DNA from: Planctomycetota bacterium
GTDB taxonomy: Bacteria > Planctomycetota > UBA1135 > UBA2386
Length of the DNA: 64,000 nt
Reading direction: 5' to 3'
Assembly (NCBI GenBank): GCA_016872675.1
Contig: VGZG01000002.1
Coordinates: forward strand, 1-64,000
Positions 16,674 to 24,460 of the stretch are shown here, one piece after another. Under the pieces are notes generated by a model. That model was given only the letters and a program-made list of their open reading frames with translations. It did not search any database and was not told where the DNA came from. The position numbers were made by a program, and so were the translations under genes. Every line of letters begins with the position of its first letter. Position 1 is the stretch's first letter.

Positions 16674-17819
16674 ATGCCCAAGAAGCTGCAGCGCAAGATC
16701 CCCGCACCCACGACCGCCGCACCGGCGGCGACGCCCGCGGCCGGCGGCGGCCTCGCGCTGTTCCGCAGCAAACGCGTGACGCCGCGCACGCTGGCCGAGT
16801 TCACTAGCCAACTGGCCGTGCTGCTCAACGCCGGCATCCCGATCACCAAGAGCCTGCGCATCCTCGAAGGCCAGTTGCCGCCGGGGCCGATGAAACGCAT
16901 CGCTGCGTCGCTGGTCGAGGACGTCGAGGGTGGCACCGCGCTGTCCGAGGCGATGACCAAGCACGACGGCGTGTTCGACGCGCTGTACACGAACATGGTC
17001 CGCGCCGGCGAGGCTGGCGGCGTGCAGGAGGAGATCCTCAACCGCCTGTCGGGCTTCCTTACCGCCAGCGAGGCGATCAAGTCGCGCGTCAAAGGTGCGC
17101 TTGCCTATCCGGTGGCGATCCTGATCGTCGCGATCGCCGTGCTGCTGCTGGTATTCGCCTTCGTCATCCCGCGCTTCAAGCAGGTGTTCGAGGCGACCGG
17201 CAAGGGCGCGATGCACTGGACGACCCAGCTCGTCATCGACATCGGCGAGCACCTGAAGTTCTGGTGGTGGATCTACATCGTCGTGGTTGCGTTGCTGTTC
17301 GCGTTGCACCGTCTGCTGCTGGCAAAGGCCCTTGGCTACCGCTCGGTCATGCATCGCTTCGCCCTGCGGGTGCCGCTGTTCGGCAAATTGGTGCACAAGA
17401 GCCTCGTCGCGCGCTTCGCCCGCACCTTCGGCACGCTGATCCAGAGCGGCGTGCCGCACCTCGACGCGCTCGACATCCTGGCGGCCTCGACCACCAACGT
17501 GCACATGAAGTCGGCCGTCGGCGGCGTGCAGGCCTCGATCCGCGAGGGCGCCGGCTTCGCCGTGCCGATGGGGGAGAGCGGCATGTTCGACGACATCGTC
17601 GTCAACATGGTCGACGTCGGCGAGCAGACCGGCGAACTCGACCGCATGCTGGCGAAGATCGCGGACCGCTACGAGACCGAGGTCGACCGCACGATCGAGA
17701 CGACGTTCAAGCTGATCGAGCCGATCCTGCTGGTGTTCCTGGCCGTCGCCGTCGGGTTCATCGTTTTCGCCCTATTTATGCCGCTGCTGCAGATGATGCA
17801 GGGCCTCGGCAAGAGATGA
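16674..17819 (+). CDS. Type II secretion F / type IV pilus PilC-like inner-membrane protein
   Basis: 381 residues with two T2SF domains (about 45-165 and 250-370), each carrying the typical 'QLAVLLNAGIPITKSLRIL' and 'LIQSGVPHLDALDIL' beginnings, and three hydrophobic spans ('AILIVAIAVLLLVFAFVIP', 'WWIYIVVVALLFAL', 'LVFLAVAVGFIVFALFMPLL'). The family forms the membrane platform for pseudopilin or pilin assembly. No matching ATPase or pilin gene is next to it, so it is an isolated member here. The first 30 residues are Ala/Pro-rich and basic. The ATG at 16674 follows a -10 box. Confidence 0.92.
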   Translation: MPKKLQRKIPAPTTAAPAATPAAGGGLALFRSKRVTPRTLAEFTSQLAVLLNAGIPITKSLRILEGQLPPGPMKRIAASLVEDVEGGTALSEAMTKHDGVFDALYTNMVRAGEAGGVQEEILNRLSGFLTASEAIKSRVKGALAYPVAILIVAIAVLLLVFAFVIPRFKQVFEATGKGAMHWTTQLVIDIGEHLKFWWWIYIVVVALLFALHRLLLAKALGYRSVMHRFALRVPLFGKLVHKSLVARFARTFGTLIQSGVPHLDALDILAASTTNVHMKSAVGGVQASIREGAGFAVPMGESGMFDDIVVNMVDVGEQTGELDRMLAKIADRYETEVDRTIETTFKLIEPILLVFLAVAVGFIVFALFMPLLQMMQGLGKR

Positions 17820-17823
17820 GCCC

Positions 17824-19299
17824 GTGTCGCTCGCGTGGCGAATCCTGCTGCTGGCGCTGTCGCTGAACGTCCTCACTGTCGGCAGCGTGCAGGTGGCGGT
17901 GTGGTACGCCCAACGTTCATGGCTGCGCGATCGCGACGTGGCGCTGCAGGCGCAGGTGCAAGGGTCATTCAGCGAACTGAGCCGCGTTTACTCGCCTGGG
18001 GCGCTGCGCAGCGCGTCGGGCGACGCGACGGTGGTGCGCCGTCTGTTGACCGCGGCGACGACCCGCGACCTGTACGAGGACGTGATCGTCACCACCGGCC
18101 GGCCGCCGTACGAAGGCGTTTACCTCAATCCACTCGGCGCGGTGCATCGTGATCCGGACCAGTTCCCGAGCGCGGTGATCACGGCGGGCATCGTCCAGGC
18201 GCGTCAGACCGACGGCATGCTGCCGATCGCCGGCGGCTACGGCTATGCGCTGCGCCAGGATGACGACGTCGTCGGCTACCTGTGGTTCCAGCCTCGGCTG
18301 ACGCAGGCGCTGCCGGCGGCGCTGCCGCTGTGGACGTCCGTCGTCGGCGTGCTCGCGTCGACGTTGCTGTTCGGCGCCTTCCTGTACTGGATGACGGCGC
18401 GGACGATCCGGCGGCCGCTGCAGGCCATCGGCGAGGCCGTCGCCGCGGTCGGACGCGGGCGGTTCGATGTGCGCGTGCCCGAGCACCAGGGCGTGCCCGA
18501 ACTCGACCCGCTGGCGGCGACGTTCAACCGCATGGCGGCGCAGGTTGCCGACCAGACACACGCGCTTGAGAGCGCCGTGCGCGCGGCGGTCGAGGATACG
18601 AAGCAGAAGGAGCGCGCGTTGGTGCTCAGTGCGCGCCTCGCGAGCATCGGCACGCTCGCCGCGGGCCTCGCGCACGAGATCAACAACCCAATCGGCGGCA
18701 TGCAGAACGCGGTGAACCGCCTGCTGCAGGCGCCGGACCTCGGCGAACGGCAGCGCACGTACCTGTCGCTGGTCCAGGACGGCCTACAGCGCATCGCCCG
18801 CACGGCGCGGCGGCTGCTCGACTTCTCGCCGCGGCAAGCGGCGCCCGGCCGCTTCGCGCTAGCCAGCGCGATCGATGGCGCGCGCGCGCTGGTTGAGCAC
18901 CGGGCGCAGCTCGCCAACGTGCGGTTCGAAGTGGACGTCGCGCCGAGCCTGCTGCTGGTGCATGGCGACCAGCACGAGATCCAGCAGGTGATGCTCAACC
19001 TGTTCCTCAACTCGCTCGACGCGCTCGAGGGACGGCCAGGAGGCTGCATCCGCGTGCAGGCGCGGACCGAGGGCGGTCGCGTGCTGCTGCAGGTCGACGA
19101 CGATGGACCAGGCATGGATCCGGCGCTGCTCGGCCGCGTGTTCGACCCGTTCTTCAGTAGCAAGGCGCGTCCCGACGCCAGCGGGCTCGGCATGTTCATC
19201 TGCTACTCGATTGTGCAGAACCACGGCGGCGAGATCGCCGTCAGCTCGCGCCTCGGCGACGGCTTCCATGTGCACATCGCGCTGCCGGCAGCGGTCTGA
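17824..19299 (+). CDS. Sensor histidine kinase (HAMP-HisKA-HATPase)
   Basis: 491 residues. One hydrophobic span at the N-terminus, a sensor region of about 140 residues, a second span ('VVGVLASTLLFGAFLYWM', about residues 172-190), a HAMP linker ('IRRPLQAIGEAVAAVGRGRF'), the phospho-acceptor helix 'LAAGLAHEINNPIGGMQN' with His at about residue 284, and the ATPase boxes N ('MLNLFLNSLDAL'), G1 ('VDDDGPGMD') and G2 ('ASGLGMFICYSIV'). It starts at GTG 17824 five bases after the GspF-type gene, so the two may be co-transcribed. No cognate response regulator is adjacent. Confidence 0.93.
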   Translation: MSLAWRILLLALSLNVLTVGSVQVAVWYAQRSWLRDRDVALQAQVQGSFSELSRVYSPGALRSASGDATVVRRLLTAATTRDLYEDVIVTTGRPPYEGVYLNPLGAVHRDPDQFPSAVITAGIVQARQTDGMLPIAGGYGYALRQDDDVVGYLWFQPRLTQALPAALPLWTSVVGVLASTLLFGAFLYWMTARTIRRPLQAIGEAVAAVGRGRFDVRVPEHQGVPELDPLAATFNRMAAQVADQTHALESAVRAAVEDTKQKERALVLSARLASIGTLAAGLAHEINNPIGGMQNAVNRLLQAPDLGERQRTYLSLVQDGLQRIARTARRLLDFSPRQAAPGRFALASAIDGARALVEHRAQLANVRFEVDVAPSLLLVHGDQHEIQQVMLNLFLNSLDALEGRPGGCIRVQARTEGGRVLLQVDDDGPGMDPALLGRVFDPFFSSKARPDASGLGMFICYSIVQNHGGEIAVSSRLGDGFHVHIALPAAV

Positions 19300-19322
19300 C
19301 GCACGGGCGGCCTGACGCGCGG

Positions 19323-20315
19323 TCAGCTGGCGGCTTCGACGGCTGCGTGCAGCCAGACCTGGTTCTTGCCGCGGCGCTTGGCTTCCTGCAGCGCGTGGTT
19401 GGCGTTGCGGCGCAGGCTCTCGACGCTCGAGGCGCTGCGGCCGTCGTAGCTGTCGACGCCGATCGACACCGACAGCGCGCGCTGGAAGGGGCCGCGCTGC
19501 ACGGTCATCGCGCCGACGCGCTGGCGGATGCGCAGCGCTGTCTGCACGGCCTCTGCCGGCGTGGTCTGCGGCAGCAGCACGCAGAACTCGTCGCCGCCAA
19601 ATCGCGCCGCGAAGTCGGTCTCGCGCACGGTCGCCTTGAGCTCGTCGGCGACGCGGCGCAGCACCTCGTCGCCAAAGCCGTAGTCGGTGGCGTCGTTGAC
19701 GCCCTTGAAGTCGTCGACGTCGATCAGCAGCAGCGAGACCGGGTTCTGGTAGCGCTGCGCACGCTTCCACTCGAGGTCGAGCAGCGTGCGCATGTGGCGC
19801 TCACTGATCAGGCCGGTCTTGAAGTCGACGCTGACCTGGCGCTCGAGCAGGCGCGCGCGGCCGTGCAGGTCGCAGACGCGCTCGCGCGTGCGCAGCGCCA
19901 GCTCGATACGATGGAGGCACTCGAGCGGATCGGCCGGTTTGAGCACGAAGTCGTGGAACGGCACCGCGAGGTGTCGCGCCTCGGCCAGCGACGCCAGGTC
20001 GGGCACCATCAGCACGACCGGCACTGGGTCGTCGTCGCTCTGCAGGCTCTCGATCAGTTCGAGTTCGACGCTGCCGTCGCACAGCACGAGCGGATTGAGC
20101 AGCACGACGTCGGGGTGGCTGGCAGTGGCGAGCCGGTGGCTCTGCCCCAGCGAGTCGCCGATGTGCACGGCGAGGCCGGCGCGGGCCAGCATGCCCGGCA
20201 GGTCGCCGAGCGGGTCGCGCCCGTGGTTCATCAGCAGCACGATGCGTGCGTCGGTGCGCTCGGCCTCTCGGGGCGAGCCGGGGACGCGATCGGGGCGACT
20301 GTGCGGACTGTCCAA
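19323..20315 (-). CDS. Diguanylate cyclase with degenerate receiver domain
   Basis: 330 residues. The C-terminal half is a GGDEF domain that makes cyclic-di-GMP: 'LLLIDVDDFKGVND', the active-site 'RFGGDEFCVLLP' and, five residues before it, RETD, which fits the RxxD inhibitory site. The N-terminal half looks like a response-regulator receiver ('ARIVLLMNHG', 'PDVVLLNPLV', 'FHDFVLKPADP'), but the phospho-acceptor Asp position is Asn and the acidic pair is missing, so it is probably not phosphorylated in the usual way. A TTG at 20315 is the longest start; a shorter one is possible. Convergent with the histidine kinase, 23 bases apart. Confidence 0.87.
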   Translation of the reverse strand: MDSPHSRPDRVPGSPREAERTDARIVLLMNHGRDPLGDLPGMLARAGLAVHIGDSLGQSHRLATASHPDVVLLNPLVLCDGSVELELIESLQSDDDPVPVVLMVPDLASLAEARHLAVPFHDFVLKPADPLECLHRIELALRTRERVCDLHGRARLLERQVSVDFKTGLISERHMRTLLDLEWKRAQRYQNPVSLLLIDVDDFKGVNDATDYGFGDEVLRRVADELKATVRETDFAARFGGDEFCVLLPQTTPAEAVQTALRIRQRVGAMTVQRGPFQRALSVSIGVDSYDGRSASSVESLRRNANHALQEAKRRGKNQVWLHAAVEAAS

Positions 20316-20456
20316 GCGGCGGGCTGGGCTAGGGTGCGAGGCCGGGGTGCGCGGCCGGAGCTTGCTCCGACCCGGCCGGAGTCTAACCGGGTCGGCGGGG
20401 GTGGGAAGCGGGCCGCAGATGCGGCGGACCGCGCGGATAGCCCGCCGAATCTCGCC

Positions 20457-20484
20457 TTGACGCGCGCCTGGTCGTCCCTAAGAT
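20457..20484 (+). promoter_or_regulatory. Sigma70-type promoter for rpsB (TTGACG - 16 - TAAGAT)
   Basis: TTGACG at 20457-20462 and TAAGAT at 20479-20484, 16 bases apart, fit a strong housekeeping promoter. The leader from about 20491 to the GTG at 20591 is about 100 bases, leaving room for translational autoregulation by S2. Confidence 0.75.
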
Positions 20485-20590
20485 CTTCCGCCCCACATTC
20501 CCGCCGACCATGGCTTCGCCGTGGCCGGAGCGACTTTCGCGTAGAACGCCGTTCAGGCAGACACAACGCCGCCAAGGAGCCGTTTCCAAC

Positions 20591-21559
20591 GTGCCGCTCG
20601 TAACCGCCCAAGAGTTGATCGACGCCGGCGTCCACTATGGCCACCAGGCCAGCCGGTGGAACCCGAAGATGAAGCCGTTCATCCACGGCAAGCGGCACAA
20701 GATCCACGTGATCAACCTCGAAGAGACGATCCGCGGCCTGTACCGCGCGACGCACTTCCTCCGCCACCTCGCCGCGATCGGCGCCCAGATCATGTTCCTG
20801 GGCACCAAGAAGCAGATCCGGCCGGTCGTCGAGGCCGAGGCAAAGAAGTGCAGCATGCCCCCTGTCACCGAGCGTTGGATCGGCGGCACGCTGACCAACT
20901 TCGCGACCGTGCGCGAGCGCCTCGCCCGCCTCGTCGACCTCGAGCAGCTCGAGACGACCGGCGGCATCGAGAAGTACAAGAAGAAGGACCAGTCGACGAT
21001 GCGGCGCGAAATGAAGCGCATCCGCCGCAACCTGGAAGGCGTGCGTGAGTTGCACGGCCTGCCGGGCGCGCTGATCGTCGTCGACCCGCGCCGTGAGGAC
21101 AACGCCATGCGCGAGGCCAAGCGCATGAACGTCCCGGTCGTCTGCGTCCTCGACACCGACTGCGATCCATCGCTCGCTGACATCGTCATTCCGGCGAACG
21201 ACGACGCGATGAGCTCCGTCCAGCTGATCCTCGGCAAGCTGTCCGAGGCGATCATGGAAGGCCGCAAGCAGTGCGACGAGACGACGCTGCGCGACGCGCA
21301 GCGCGCGGCGTCGGACGACGTCCGCAACCGCCAGGCGCAGGGTCGCCGGTCGGAAGGCCGCGACGGCGGCGGCCGCGGTGGCCGTGACGGTGGTGGCCGC
21401 CGTGGTGGTCCGGGCGGCGGTCGCGACGGCGGGCGTCGCGGTGGTCCGGGCGGCGGCGGTGGCCGCTTCCAGGCGGGTGGTCACGCCGACTCCGTCTCGA
21501 TCGGCTCGGAGCGCCCTGAGTCGGCGGCTCCGGCCGCCGACGCGCCGGCGCAGGGCTGA
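20591..21559 (+). CDS. rpsB: 30S ribosomal protein S2 with RGG-rich C-terminal extension
   Basis: 322 residues; usual S2 is about 230-260. Residues 1-245 are ordinary S2 ('LIDAGVHYGHQASRWNPKM', 'IHVINLEETIRGLYRA', 'LPGALIVVDPRREDNAMRE', 'DTDCDPSLADIVIPANDD'). From about residue 250 a Gly/Arg-rich tail follows, with RRGGPGGG occurring twice, then an acidic/Ala-rich end. The start is GTG 20591, preceded by an AAGGAG ribosome binding site about 11 bases upstream; an ATG at 20510 would add 27 unrelated residues. First gene of the conserved rpsB-tsf-pyrH-frr group. Confidence 0.95.
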   Translation: MPLVTAQELIDAGVHYGHQASRWNPKMKPFIHGKRHKIHVINLEETIRGLYRATHFLRHLAAIGAQIMFLGTKKQIRPVVEAEAKKCSMPPVTERWIGGTLTNFATVRERLARLVDLEQLETTGGIEKYKKKDQSTMRREMKRIRRNLEGVRELHGLPGALIVVDPRREDNAMREAKRMNVPVVCVLDTDCDPSLADIVIPANDDAMSSVQLILGKLSEAIMEGRKQCDETTLRDAQRAASDDVRNRQAQGRRSEGRDGGGRGGRDGGGRRGGPGGGRDGGRRGGPGGGGGRFQAGGHADSVSIGSERPESAAPAADAPAQG

Positions 21560-21601
21560 TCGCCCGCGCGCTGACGCATTCTCGCGGGCGCGCGACCGAA
21601 T

Positions 21602-21624
21602 CGGGGCCGGACCGACCGGCCCCG
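21602..21624 (+). terminator. Intrinsic terminator or attenuator between rpsB and tsf
   Basis: A 9-bp perfect stem (21602-21610 with 21616-21624, 5-base loop) followed by a T-rich TTCGTTCTT stretch. This is the best-formed intrinsic terminator in the window and could lower tsf expression relative to rpsB. Confidence 0.6.
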
Positions 21625-21695
21625 GTTCGTTCTTGCGCCGGGTTTCTTCCTGATTCCGCGTGCCGCGAGCACGCCCAAGTTCCCTGAGCAACACC

Positions 21696-22298
21696 ATGAC
21701 CGAGATCGATGCCAAGACCGTGATGCGCCTGCGCGAGATGACCGGCGCCCCGATGATGGACTGCAAGGCCGCGCTCAAGGAGACCAGCGGCGACATGGAG
21801 AAGGCGAAGGACGTGCTGCGCAAGAAGGGCAAGCAGCTCGCCGACAAGGCCTCGGGCCGCGAGGTCAAGGAAGGCCTCTGCTACGCCTACCAGCACCACA
21901 ACGGCAAGCTCGCCGTGCTCGTCGAGGTCGCGTGCGAGACGGACTTCGTCGCCAAGAACGAAGATTTCAAGGCCTTCTGCCGCGGCGTTGCGCTGACGGT
22001 CGCCGCCTACAACCCGCTGTTCCTCAATCGCGACTCGGTCCCGGCCGACGCGATCGCCAAGGAGAAGAAGATCGTCACCGAGATGGCGGCCGAGTCGATG
22101 AAGGGCAAGCCGCAGGCGGTGATCGACAAGGCCGTCGAGGGCCGACTCGACAAGTTCTACGCCGAGAAGTGCTTGATGGAGAAGCAGTACGTTCCCGACG
22201 ACACCAAGTCGGTCGAGCAGATACGCACCGAACTGGTCGGCAAGATCGGCGAGAACATCGTCGTGCGCCGCTTCGTCCGCCTCGAACTGGGCGGCTGA
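21696..22298 (+). CDS. tsf: Elongation factor Ts (short form)
   Basis: 200 residues. The N-terminal UBA-like domain ('VMRLREMTGAPMMDCKAAL') and the core 'VEVACETDFVAKNEDFKAFC' with the TDFV motif that contacts EF-Tu are both present. It has one shortened dimerisation core rather than the full 280-residue E. coli form, as in Thermus and cyanobacteria. It recycles EF-Tu by nucleotide exchange. The ATG at 21696 is chosen because the longer frame lacks family similarity. It lies 136 bases after rpsB, beyond a terminator-like hairpin. Confidence 0.96.
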   Translation: MTEIDAKTVMRLREMTGAPMMDCKAALKETSGDMEKAKDVLRKKGKQLADKASGREVKEGLCYAYQHHNGKLAVLVEVACETDFVAKNEDFKAFCRGVALTVAAYNPLFLNRDSVPADAIAKEKKIVTEMAAESMKGKPQAVIDKAVEGRLDKFYAEKCLMEKQYVPDDTKSVEQIRTELVGKIGENIVVRRFVRLELGG

Positions 22299-22562
22299 GC
22301 CGCCGAGCAGAGGTCGGGCACGGGCTTCCGGCGCGCCTCCGGGGCCGCTGTCGCGGCCGCGGCGCGGCTTGCGACGAAGCGATTGTCTTCCGGCCCGGCC
22401 GGCCGGCTGGCCGCCGGCTACCCGGCAGTCCATGCGCCAGCGGGACGTGCGTCGCCAGCCCGGACGGCGCCGCTGCGCTCTCGCGGCGCCGCTGGCCTGG
22501 GCCGGGGCGTCGGCGTCACGGGATGGGTGCCGGGCGGTGTGGCCTTCCGTGGCGCCGACTCC

Positions 22563-22568
22563 TAGGCT
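22563..22568 (+). promoter_or_regulatory. -10 box (TAGGCT) before pyrH
   Basis: TAGGCT ends 18 bases before the pyrH ATG at 22587. It suggests that pyrH-frr can be transcribed independently of tsf. The remaining tsf-pyrH gap (about 260 bases) is GC-rich with GGCC runs and shows no gene. Confidence 0.4.
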
Positions 22569-22586
22569 TGCGCGTCGCGACGCACT

Positions 22587-23327
22587 ATGTCCGACCCGAA
22601 GCACCGAGCTGTTGCCGAGTCCCCGCGCAAGATCCAGCGCATCCTCCTCAAGATCAGCGGCGAGAGCCTCGGCGACGACGGCTCGGGCGTGTCGCCGACG
22701 GTGGTTGCGGTCGTCGCCGAACAGATCGCGCGCGTGCAGCGACTGGGCGTCGAGGTCGCGGTCGTCGTCGGCGGCGGCAACCTGCTGCGCGGCGCCGAGT
22801 TCGCCAAGATGGGCACCAACCGTGCCACCGCCGACCACATGGGCATGCTGGCGACGGCAATCAATGCGCTCGCCCTGCAGGACGGGCTCGAGCGCGCAGG
22901 CGTCGAGACGCGCGCCGCCTGCGCCGTCGAGATCAAGACGATGATGGAGCCCTACATCCGCCGCCGCATCATCCGGCACCTGGAGAAAGGCCGCGTCGTC
23001 GTGCTCGCTGGCGGCACCGGCAATCCGTACTTCACCACCGACACCGCCGCGGCGCTGCGCGCGACCGAACTCGCCGTCGACGCGATCTTCAAGGCCACGA
23101 AGGTCGACGGCGTCTACTCCGCCGACCCGAAGAAGGATCCGTCGGCGAAGAAGTTCGCGCGCCTGACGTTCGCCGAGGCGCTCGACCGCAACCTCAAGGT
23201 CATGGACCGCACGGCCTTCACGCTGTGCATGGAGAACCGCATGCCGATCATGGTCTTCGACGCCTTCGTCGAGGGCAACATGGAGCGCGCGGTGCGCGGC
23301 GAAGACATCGGCACATGGGTCTGCTGA
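22587..23327 (+). CDS. pyrH: UMP kinase
   Basis: 246 residues of the amino-acid kinase fold. 'QRILLKISGESLGDDG', 'VAVVVGGGNLLRGAEFA', 'DHMGMLATAINALALQD' and 'VVLAGGTGNPYFTTDTAAAL' are all PyrH hallmarks. The enzyme phosphorylates UMP to UDP in pyrimidine nucleotide synthesis and is usually a GTP-activated, UTP-inhibited hexamer. An N-terminal extension of about 15 polar residues precedes the kinase core. It is followed by frr after 25 bases, so the two are probably co-transcribed. Confidence 0.97.
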   Translation: MSDPKHRAVAESPRKIQRILLKISGESLGDDGSGVSPTVVAVVAEQIARVQRLGVEVAVVVGGGNLLRGAEFAKMGTNRATADHMGMLATAINALALQDGLERAGVETRAACAVEIKTMMEPYIRRRIIRHLEKGRVVVLAGGTGNPYFTTDTAAALRATELAVDAIFKATKVDGVYSADPKKDPSAKKFARLTFAEALDRNLKVMDRTAFTLCMENRMPIMVFDAFVEGNMERAVRGEDIGTWVC

Positions 23328-23352
23328 ACGAACGGCACTGCAACGAACAGCC

Positions 23353-23922
23353 ATGGAACCCCACGCTTCCCTACTGAACGACCTGACGCTGAAGACCGAC
23401 AAGACGCTCAAGCACCTCAAGGAGCAGCTGGCCAGCATCCGCACCGGCCGCGCGTCGCCGGCGCTCGTCGACACGATCCGCGTCGACTACTACGGCACGT
23501 CGACGCCGCTCAACCAGATCGCGCACATCTCGGTGCCCGAGCCGCGTCAGCTGATGATCAAGCCGTTCGACGGCACGCCGCAGGTGGTCAAGGACATCGA
23601 GAAGGCGATCCAGAAGTCCGATCTGGGGCTCAACCCGCAGTCTGACGGCAAGCAGCTGCGCTTGACCATGCCGCCGCTCTCCGGCGAGCAGCGCCAGAAG
23701 CTGGTGGCCAAGGTAAAGGACCTGATCGAGCAGAATCGGGTGGCGCTGCGCAACGAGCGCCGCGACGCCAACAAGCTCGCCGACCAGATGAAGAAGGACG
23801 GCAAGCTGACCGAGGACCAGTGCAAGAAGGCCCACGACGCCGTCGACAAGGAGCTGAAGGCCGTCGAGCAGAAGCTCGACGAGTCCTTCCGCGCCAAGTC
23901 GAAGGAGATCATGGAGGGGTGA
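23353..23922 (+). CDS. frr: Ribosome recycling factor
   Basis: 189 residues, normal for the family (about 185). The helical domain I and the small domain II are both intact: 'LKEQLASIRTGRASPALVD', 'VDYYGTSTPLNQIAHISVPE', 'LGLNPQSDGKQLRLTMPPL' and 'VALRNERRDANKLADQMKKD'. With EF-G it splits post-termination ribosomes. A GC hairpin follows its stop at 23931-23950. Confidence 0.97.
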   Translation: MEPHASLLNDLTLKTDKTLKHLKEQLASIRTGRASPALVDTIRVDYYGTSTPLNQIAHISVPEPRQLMIKPFDGTPQVVKDIEKAIQKSDLGLNPQSDGKQLRLTMPPLSGEQRQKLVAKVKDLIEQNRVALRNERRDANKLADQMKKDGKLTEDQCKKAHDAVDKELKAVEQKLDESFRAKSKEIMEG

Positions 23923-23930
23923 TCGCCGGG

Positions 23931-23950
23931 GCCGGCGCAGCCGCGCCGGC
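23931..23950 (+). terminator. Terminator-like hairpin after frr
   Basis: An 8-bp perfect GC stem (23931-23938 with 23943-23950) with a 4-base loop just after the frr stop codon. No T-tract follows, so its strength is uncertain. Confidence 0.4.
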
Positions 23951-23999
23951 TCGGTCGGCGCCCGTCCTGGCTCTTGCGCCGACGCGTCGGCGCGGGTCT

Positions 24000-24005
24000 T
24001 ATCCT
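24000..24005 (+). promoter_or_regulatory. -10 box (TATCCT) for tRNA-Lys
   Basis: TATCCT lies 31 bases before the tRNA 5' end. TTGCGC at 23974-23979 is a poor -35 at 20 bases. An 18-bp perfect palindrome at 23976-23993 overlaps this -35 region and could be an operator or chance. Confidence 0.4.
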
Positions 24006-24036
24006 TCCCCCCCGCGATTCCGGTTCCGGCGATTCT

Positions 24037-24112
24037 GGGGGCGTAGCTCAGCCGGTAGAGCAGCGGCCTTTTAAGCCGTAGGTCGCAGGTTCGAGTCCTG
24101 CCGCCCTCACCA
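24037..24112 (+). tRNA. tRNA-Lys (anticodon UUU), CCA encoded
   Basis: A full cloverleaf can be folded by hand: acceptor stem 24037-24043 with 24102-24108 (one G-U pair), D-arm 24046-24061, anticodon stem 24063-24067 with 24075-24079 around loop CTTTTAA giving anticodon UUU, T-arm 24085-24101 with the TTCGAGT loop. The discriminator A and the CCA end (24110-24112) are encoded. Confidence 0.97.
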
Positions 24113-24140
24113 TGATCCCGCCGCCCGGTACCAACCCGCC

Positions 24141-24392
24141 ATGATCGACGCCCAGTTCCTCGGCATGCTCGTCTGCCCCTCGACCCGTCGGCCGCTGCGG
24201 CTGGCGACCGCCGCCGAGCTGGCCACTGTGAACGCGGCCATCGCGCGCGGCGATTGCCGCAACCGCGGTGGCGCGCAAGTCGCGGCGGCATGGGCGGGCG
24301 CGCTCGCGACCCAGGACGGCGGCTGGCTCTATCCGATCCAGGACGACATCCCGATCCTGCTCACGACCGAGGCGGTCGCCGCCGCCCGCTGA
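24141..24392 (+). CDS. Trm112 family protein
   Basis: An 83-residue protein with the Trm112/UPF0434 pattern: 'LGMLVCPSTRRPLRLATAAE' at the start and 'GGWLYPIQDDIPILLTTEAV' at the end, matching the family's 'L.CP.c..pL' and 'YPI.dGIPvLL..eA'. One Cys remains at the usual zinc-site position where many members have a pair, so the metal site may be lost. Eukaryotic and archaeal relatives activate methyltransferases acting on tRNA, rRNA and translation factors. It starts 28 bases after tRNA-Lys. Confidence 0.8.
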   Translation: MIDAQFLGMLVCPSTRRPLRLATAAELATVNAAIARGDCRNRGGAQVAAAWAGALATQDGGWLYPIQDDIPILLTTEAVAAAR

Positions 24393-24442
24393 TCCCCAGA
24401 CACATTCGTGGTCCGCCGTTCGTTCGGCGCGCCGACCCTAGG

Positions 24443-24448
24443 TATCCT
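24443..24448 (+). promoter_or_regulatory. -10 box (TATCCT), near-leaderless
   Basis: TATCCT ends 12 bases before the ATG at 24461, implying a transcript leader of only about 5-6 bases. No good -35 hexamer is present (TTCGTT at 18 bases is the closest). Confidence 0.5.
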
Positions 24449-24460
24449 GTCCGACTTGCC

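Noticed and set aside
19347..20603. Long plus-strand open frame opposite the diguanylate cyclase
   Set aside because: Antisense shadow of a gene with an intact GGDEF domain; the translation is Val/Ala/Arg-rich filler.
23976..23993. Perfect 18-bp palindrome before tRNA-Lys
   Set aside because: Placed in an interesting position, but at this GC content about one such palindrome is expected per window by chance, so I do not claim an operator.
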